This document shows, one piece after another, positions 63,425 through 64,000 of a stretch of 64,000 bases of DNA. Every line of letters starts with the position of its first letter. Positions within the stretch are counted from its first letter, which is position 1. Both the position numbers and the translations under genes were made by a program. The notes under the pieces are model-generated. The model was not told the DNA's origin, searched no databases, and saw only the letters and a program-made list of their open reading frames with translations. Source of the DNA: Candidatus Sedimenticola sp. (ex Thyasira tokunagai) (GTDB lineage Bacteria; Pseudomonadota; Gammaproteobacteria; Chromatiales; Chromatiaceae); the NCBI GenBank assembly GCA_037318855.1, contig CP134874.1:1426598-1490597 (forward strand), in the 5' to 3' direction.

Positions 63425-64000
63425 TTATAGGGTAACCCTTACCAAGCCGGCTTTCACCACGGTGGCTTCCAGCTTTCTGTTGTTGTCATTGACCACTTTG
63501 ATTCGGTCACCTGTTGCTCCGTCGCTTAAAGCTTTGCCACTCATTCGTACCTCAATACTTCCGGCTTTAGCCAGGATGATGACTCGGTTGCCACGTTTGA
63601 TTGTCTTGCTTGCCGTCAGCTGGGAGGGTGTGATCACATCGCCTACGTGGAGGGTGCGTCTCAGCCGTTTACCCAGCGCCGGCCTCGTCTCCTCGAAGTA
63701 GCCGTTACTGAGCTGCGCTACGTCCCGTTGCTCCATGACGAGATCATTGCTGGTCAATAGAGTCTTTCTCGGCAACTCTCTGGTTGCCACCACCACTTCC
63801 CTCATCAGGGAGATGGTGACCGGCAGGTAGATAGTCCAGCCACTGCCACCGCTGCAGCGGATACCGACGGTTTTTCGTGCGGAGTTCTGCCGGTTGCTGG
63901 AGAAGAACGCCTCCAGCGGTTGGCTGCAGGCATTCAGTTTGAGTCTTCTATCGAGCTGTCCTGCAGTTACCGTCAATTTCCCGTCGGAGTGGTTAAGCTG
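63425..64000 (-). CDS. flgA: Flagellar basal body P-ring formation protein FlgA (partial)
   Basis: The frame is open to the right edge, so the N-terminus with the signal peptide is outside the window. About 191 residues are visible, with RELPRKTLLTSNDLVMEQRD, a SAF-like domain, and the FlgA C-terminal signature from KTIKRGNRVIILAKAGSIEV to GDRIKVVNDNNRKLEATVVK. FlgA is a periplasmic chaperone for P-ring assembly. It is followed by flgM about 107 bases on. Confidence 0.92.
   Translation of the reverse strand, partial: QLNHSDGKLTVTAGQLDRRLKLNACSQPLEAFFSSNRQNSARKTVGIRCSGGSGWTIYLPVTISLMREVVVATRELPRKTLLTSNDLVMEQRDVAQLSNGYFEETRPALGKRLRRTLHVGDVITPSQLTASKTIKRGNRVIILAKAGSIEVRMSGKALSDGATGDRIKVVNDNNRKLEATVVKAGLVRVTL

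Overview
The window is a stretch of chromosome from a gammaproteobacterium. Housekeeping genes that group with that class are spread through it: fabA, proS, prfC, rimI, pssA, the ilvBHC-pssA-leuA run, sucAB and flgAMN. The mix of arsenosugar genes, PEP-CTERM and Lap-type surface proteins and many small repeat elements resembles Chromatiales-like sulfur bacteria. That placement is inference from gene content, not from a marker gene.

Left part (1-11.9 kb): partial wrbA and arsC; a YihY membrane protein; a PilZ-like protein; an operon of a periplasmic thioredoxin-like protein, a TolC-like channel and an HlyD-like adaptor; acylphosphatase; sfsA; cpdA; fabA; proS. Palindromic repeat elements flank fabA.

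Central part (12-37 kb): the most interesting region, a complete Lap-type adhesion system in two blocks. Block 1 (12.2-14.9 kb) encodes a LapG-like periplasmic protease with an intact Cys-His-Asp triad and a LapD-like c-di-GMP receptor with degenerate GGDEF and EAL motifs. Block 2 (18-36.7 kb) encodes a 2524-residue repeat adhesin with a TAAG LapG-type site near its N-terminus, a 71-residue ORF that resembles the adhesin's secretion end, a trypsin-like protease, a TolC-like outer membrane factor, a LuxR-type regulator, and an operon for the ABC exporter, the membrane fusion protein, a second LapG-like protein that has lost all three catalytic residues, and a membrane sensor with a degenerate HD-GYP domain. 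A PEP-CTERM-like secreted protein precedes the adhesin, and the two share a 79-bp upstream module.

Right part (37.5-64 kb): ilvBHC, pssA and leuA; a family 4 uracil-DNA glycosylase with rimI; an IS1111-like IS110-family element; prfC; an ibaG/bolA gene; a class I fumarase; a Na/Pi cotransporter; sucAB with an element inserted between the two genes; tRNA-Arg(CCT); an arsenosugar operon with an element between its two glycosyltransferase genes; and the start of a flagellar cluster (ycgR-like, flgN, flgM, partial flgA).

The window is rich in short non-autonomous repeats. There are at least six families: a CTCAAG-ended palindrome with 6-7 bp duplications, a second element nested inside it, a GTGCTCC-ended element, an ATCCTRG-ended element sitting directly before start codons, GTAGGAGCG REP-like hairpins, and single inverted-repeat elements near 49.1 and 58.9 kb.
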